From Lagopus muta (lineage: Eukaryota; Chordata; Aves; Galliformes; Phasianidae): a DNA stretch of 64,000 nucleotides. The notes beneath the pieces were generated by a model. It made no database searches and was not told the DNA's origin. It saw only the letters and a program-made list of their open reading frames with translations. Positions 59,328-64,000 of this stretch are shown here, one piece after another. Made by a program: the position numbers and the translations under genes. The DNA lies in the NCBI RefSeq assembly GCF_023343835.1, contig NC_064435.1, forward strand, positions 73,976,134 to 74,040,133. The letters are read 5' to 3'. Each line of letters begins with the position of its first letter. Positions within the stretch are counted from its first letter, which is position 1.

Positions 59328-62300
59328 GTTCTACATATCTATGATTATTAATCAAAATTTAAGCATTGGCATATAATTTTCCTCACTGCTTAATTTCTGG
59401 CATGCTAATGGACATAATTTTGGTTCAGTTAGCACTCTCAAAATGTCTGGACAGATTTGCTGGCAGCATTAGTGGAAGACTGTTCTGAGGAAGCAGCAGG
59501 AAGAAGACTACTGTGAAGATATGGTGTGTCATTGTGGTTACACAGATGTGCCTGCTGTTTGCCATTGGGATGAGAAAGCAGGCCAGTGTCTTTTCACTTG
59601 CCTGTAGAGACATGGCTCCTTTGCAGCTCTAACTGTAGGGACTGACAGATTCAGACACATGAGGGGGGGAAAAAAAACAATTAGAGCACTCCAAACACTC
59701 CTCTAACATTTGTGGCTTCAGAATGTAATTAGAGAACTCTGTCAGCTCAAGAAGGGTGACATTCTCCAGTAATTAATTTATTTGTAAGCCCGATCATTGG
59801 CTGGGAGTTGAAAGCAGTACTTTAATTGTGAGCCACAAAACACAAAATGTTCAGGTTTGGTACGCTGCAATCATTCCCTATGACTGATGGAATTTCTCAT
59901 AGCTGAAATGTGAAAAATAATAATAGTAATAAGTTGATCAACATATAGGGTTGATATGTCCCTGACCTACTATCCAATATTTATATTGACAAAAATTGAT
60001 GAATTGCTTTAGCTTAAGGATATGTTTGCTCTTTGGAATTTTGCAAATAGTGCAAACGCATTTTTAGAAGTCCACTGGAGAAAAGCAAAAATCTATTTTT
60101 GGATCTCTAATGCTTTGAGCAGATCTGCCAATGCCATCTGTGGTTTTTGCACTGGGATTTCAAACCTCAGCAGTGCTGATAGGGATAGCTTTCTTCTCTG
60201 TTGACCATCTGTCACAGGTGCTGGAACCAGAACATATATTATTAATTCTATAGATTAAAACTCCAGTTCAACTGGCATGCTGGTTTACTGCTGTGTTTTT
60301 AGGCCCACTCTCTGAAAACAACATAGCCAGTTGAGCCAGATTTTTGTTTGGACATTCAGAAATGAGTTTGTGGATCTCAGTTATGTTCTTATAAAAGCAA
60401 AGGAAAAATACTCTATTAGGTTCTCATTGATTTATGAAGCAGAAACATTTGCAGAAAGAAGTCTTGAACAGCTTGTTTGTTTGGTTCAGTAGCAGGGACA
60501 GCCTGCAAATGATTAGTTCCGCTCATGCCCATATGTGTCATGATAGTAAATACAGATTATTACAAACCGTTTTGTGGAGATAAGGCTAATTGAGTTAAAG
60601 TTAAAAAAAATTAATATATACTGGTTTCTTATTGCTTAGTTTTATTCTTTTTTTATTGTATGTGTATAACAAGAGGTATGGTTTGTGTTTGCATTAGTCC
60701 TTGTATTATGCAAATACATGCAAAGATTTCTCCGGACTGTTACTAGTTATCATGAGTCATAGCTATCCATTTTAACGTGCTGTCTCCTTAAGACAAGACT
60801 TAAGAAGCAAATTTCTAAAACACTATAAACCAGAGAGAGCTTGAGAATGTGACAGATTCATTTCACGGTGCTTTGAGGTTTCAAAATTGTGGATTTATTC
60901 AATAATGGGACTAAAATCAAATGCGTGCCAACGCTTATATTAAAATGGACAGCTGAGAAGAACAGTTTTGTCACCCATGCACAGGTCCAATCCCAATTTC
61001 TACTTCAGACTGTTGTTCTCCATCTTACAAGAAAGTTCTGAATCAATACAGAAAGGATTTCTTTTCATGGTCACTGTCATACATAGCTAACAACTTCTTT
61101 TGAAGTAGAGACAACTGGTCTAATAGTTACAGTGACTGCAACTCTGCAGGTTTCAGTCACCACATAAGCTGTGCAAACTTAGCTTCTAGGACAGCTGCTA
61201 GGAGTACTTGCAGTACAAAGGAAATAACTGATTTTTAGTGTTTAGATAGGAGCCTCAGAATGCTGATTGAAATATGTAAACTGTAGAATTTTGCAGGTAA
61301 AAATTTGAACAGATTCGTTAAGTTTAACTACCACTTTGCTGCTATTACCAGTGTCTTTATCAATGGCCAAGATTCTTGCTTGGATGTGTTATTAGCCTTT
61401 GCCTTTCATCTATAATTCTTGATTCTTTCTATTGCATTTGTTATTACTGGGATCTTATCTCGTTGCATAATCTTGGGGACTGTCTACAGTGCAGACAAGT
61501 GAGCTGTGTGATCTTGTCTCTGAAGAAGGCTTTTATATACACATTACTTTGAATATTGCCTTCAGAAATAATTTATAAGTTTTTGTTGTTGTTGTTAGTT
61601 TACTTGTTTTAACAAAGAATGCTTGGTGATTTGAGCGTTTATGTCCTCCTCTATCAACCTTAAGCAACTAAGTTGGGTCATGTTTTTCTGCTTCAGGACT
61701 CAGAAATAAATACATTACATCTGTTTGAGTTTGCATGTTGATGCAACAATAAGTCCAGAGATCTTTTCATCATCTTTGTCCATTAACCTAGCTTGGAAAT
61801 TTAATGTCCAATAAAAATATGAGTGAATGACAATATTAATTATTTTATTGTTGTTCATTTTCGTTCATGACCTGATTGAATGATAGGCTGCAAAGAAAAA
61901 AAGCTAGTTTTTTTTAATTAAAGTTACAAATGTTGACAAATGGATTAAGAATCTGATGTTTTAGTGCCTGGAATGTATTAGCTAGTACATGAACATTATC
62001 GATATGAACTAGCTCTACAAAAGATTAGCACCATTCTTCTTCCTTAAATAAAGGTGATAACAAAGTCTTCTCTGTTACTTCGGCTAATCAGATCCAAGAA
62101 AAAAGAAAAATTCAAACTGTTAATAAATACAAAGAAGAGTTTAAAAAAAAATGCTTGCTAATATTCAGATTTATCTGTTTGTCAACCTGACAGTGGATTT
62201 TGAAGGGATTTCTTATTGTTGCATCTATCTAAAAGTGACATCTCTATATTTGTTCGTACTGAATTGTGTAAGTCAGTTATTGGCTTTATGTTGTCTGTAG

Positions 62301-62711
62301 TCATGCTGGCGTTTATTTCCTCTCTTTATTGCACAGAGTAATTCCTACTTCAAAATGGTTTGGAAATACTACTGTTGTACCTATCCTTCCTATGGAGTAT
62401 TGAGTTCAGTAACAAGTCTCTGAATTGTATAATGCTGTCAGTTTAGAATTTGGCACTAGGGTCTGTGTATCAGAAAGAAGCCAGAGCTGCTTGCCTAATT
62501 TCTCATGCCTCTTTGAGGAAGTTTGTTTCTTTCAGGTTTGTGGTAGTTCAGCAGAATACCTTACAAAAAATCTTGACGCTTGTTGATGTTTTACAGATAA
62601 ACTCAATTAAATCTGTGATTTTACCTGAGAATGAAATTTATTCTCTTAAGGAAAAAACTTGTATTGCTTATGCTTTGATCAAAGATTCTTTATCTTGACT
62701 AATGTAATTGC
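59328..62711. other. Unassigned AT-rich stretch
   Basis: No gene, CR1 or LTR recognised. An open frame at 60022-60204 has no known motif. Confidence 0.5.
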
Positions 62712-63371
62712 TGTGGGGAGAAAATGTGACACAACTTGATTGTTGGGTTCCTTGTCTCTTTAGAAACCAGAAAGGTATTGATTTTGCCGTGCATAACTAT
62801 AATGTATCCAACTCCTTAGTGAAGGAAAAACAAGGATAAAATGTCCTTGCAAAATAAAATTTGGGAAGAGCAAAGGAAGGAGAGGAGATCCCTGCAAAAG
62901 AAGATAAAGAAAATACTGAAAAGAGTTTCAATCACAAGGATCTGGTTAAACAATCTTATCTTGCAAGCATTTGGTAGGAGATGCTAGCTTAGCACCAGTG
63001 TATAAATCCTGTTTGCTGGACAGAATGAGGTAGACTCCCCAGGATACAAAGATGGTTCTAGTTGGACGAAAGAACGAGATCTGAACCCTCTTTACAAACC
63101 TGTAAAAACAAAGGAAACTGATAGCAATACCTTAAGGGGCTAAGATGGCTGACAGGTGAATCGAGAAGAATATGAACCCTGACTACTTCGGCCAATGGGG
63201 AAAGAGGGAAGGGCTCACTAGCATCAGGGAAAAGGGACAAAATAGGGGCTGTGACCCTAGTGCTTTGAGAGACTCTGTAAAGCTATTTCTCTGTGGACTC
63301 TCCCTTTATTTAAATAAAGAAAGCGAAAGGCTCTCCCTCTTTTGGGGGGATAAAGATGACTGAACAAGCCT
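62712..63371 (+). mobile_element. Possible ERV LTR, provisional
   Basis: Begins TGTGGGGAGAAAATGTGAC and contains GTGTATAAATCC (TATA-like, 62998-63009) and AATAAAG (about 63315) at LTR-like spacing, followed by a short U5-like tail. ATTGC flanks both ends (62707-62711 and 63372-63376), a possible 5-bp TSD. Against this, the right end would be ...GCCT rather than ...CA. No second copy is present here for comparison. Confidence 0.4.
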
Positions 63372-63564
63372 ATTGCAGAAGAATTTTTCCTAACATTAGG
63401 AATAAAGATATTCCAAAATGTATAGACATTCTATTTTTATGCTTTTCTTTTTGCTCAAAGGCAGATTGTTCAGAAGGTGAGTTGATGCACTACTTCACTC
63501 ATACTCTGTAATCTGTCGACATTCTTGGTAACACTACTGTTACAGTTCACATAATGAACAACAC

Positions 63565-64000
63565 TGTCATGGCTTTATGATTTTTGGTTATTGGTATTCC
63601 ACATCAGAACATCATGTAGTGTACTGGCAGTTAAACCGTTAATGCTCCTGTTCTGGGCACCTGTCCGAAAGAGAAGAACAACAATATACCCCAGGGGGCT
63701 TTTCAGTCAGAGAAGAGGTATGACCCTTGTCAAGGTCACCTGCTGTGCTCTTCTTCACCAGGCTTTCCTTCCTCCCTCGTTCTGCAGTCCTCCCAGACTG
63801 CACATCTCACCTCAGTGCTATAGTGAGGCCTATCCATCTTTTGGACTCTCTTTCATTATATTTTATTTATTAGCTTCAATTCTAATTGTATTGTATTACA
63901 GCATGTTATCTTGCATTCCAATACTGCATTTAGTAAATTAGTTTGTTTTTCCTCAGATCATTGCCGTTGTTTTTAATTATTTTGGGGTCTTGTTTCCCTT
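63565..64000 (+). mobile_element. ERV LTR C, plus strand, cut by the window end
   Basis: Starts TGTCATGGCTTTATGATTTT and follows LTR A and LTR B block by block (AACCGTTAATGCTCC, TGTCAAGGTCACCTGC, CACATCTCACCTCAGTGC, TAATTATTTTGGGGTCTTG). It runs to the last base. The complete 5' end here defines the start of the family. Its 3' end and TSD lie outside the window. Confidence 0.82.

Noticed and set aside
1-64000. CRISPR arrays, operons, bacterial ribosome-binding sites, tRNA or rRNA genes
   Set aside because: None seen; the window has vertebrate-type repeat content and no regularly spaced repeats with unique spacers.

Overview
This window looks like a non-coding stretch of a bird genome, most likely a galliform such as chicken. 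It is AT-rich and I could not support any host protein-coding gene. Reading frames are short and scattered, and the only long frames with a recognisable origin belong to transposable elements. The bird assignment rests on the repeats. CR1 LINE fragments occur throughout and end in the CR1 3' tail (ATTCTATG or ATTCTGTG octamers). Two hAT (Charlie-type) elements carry an internally deleted mariner, as in chicken 'Charlie-Galluhop'. Several avian-type endogenous-retrovirus LTRs are present, and no abundant SINE is visible. The window probably lies in a gene desert or a very large intron; the sequence alone cannot decide.

Layout: 1-1624 is a long decayed CR1 with reverse-transcriptase motifs. 3224-3670 is a solo LTR with a perfect 5-bp target-site duplication (TSD); it is interrupted by a 123-bp insert with a 19-bp TSD and a short A-tail, and a near-identical copy of the insert lies at 4599-4717. 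9539-10789 is the first hAT/mariner composite, followed by CR1 fragments near 10.9, 12.5, 14.0 and 18.4 kb. A long repeat-poor stretch runs from 18.6 to 29.1 kb, broken by a minus-strand LTR near 27.6-28.0 kb. 29150-29872 is the best-preserved CR1, with a 191-residue open frame. 37591-38065 is an old avian LTR. 39472-39850 is CR1. 40290-40614 is a second solo LTR of the 3224 family, inserted in an AT microsatellite. 42388 to about 43250 is a minus-strand LTR with duplicated U3 repeats. CR1 fragments follow at 47.3-49.1 kb. 49935-52155 is a nested cluster: CR1 interrupted by the second hAT/mariner composite, which is itself interrupted by another CR1. 54981-55115 is a pure (CTTCC)27 array. 56307-56599 is the third solo LTR of the 3224 family. 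58270-59327 holds two related LTRs head to head, and a third relative starts at 63565 and runs off the window.

Nothing here acts as a pathway. What can be read is a history of insertions whose order can be partly worked out from nesting and TSDs. The most unusual item is the small retroposed unit at 3319-3441 and 4599-4717, which I do not recognise. Next come the mariner-in-hAT composite with identical junctions in two copies and the inverted LTR pair.
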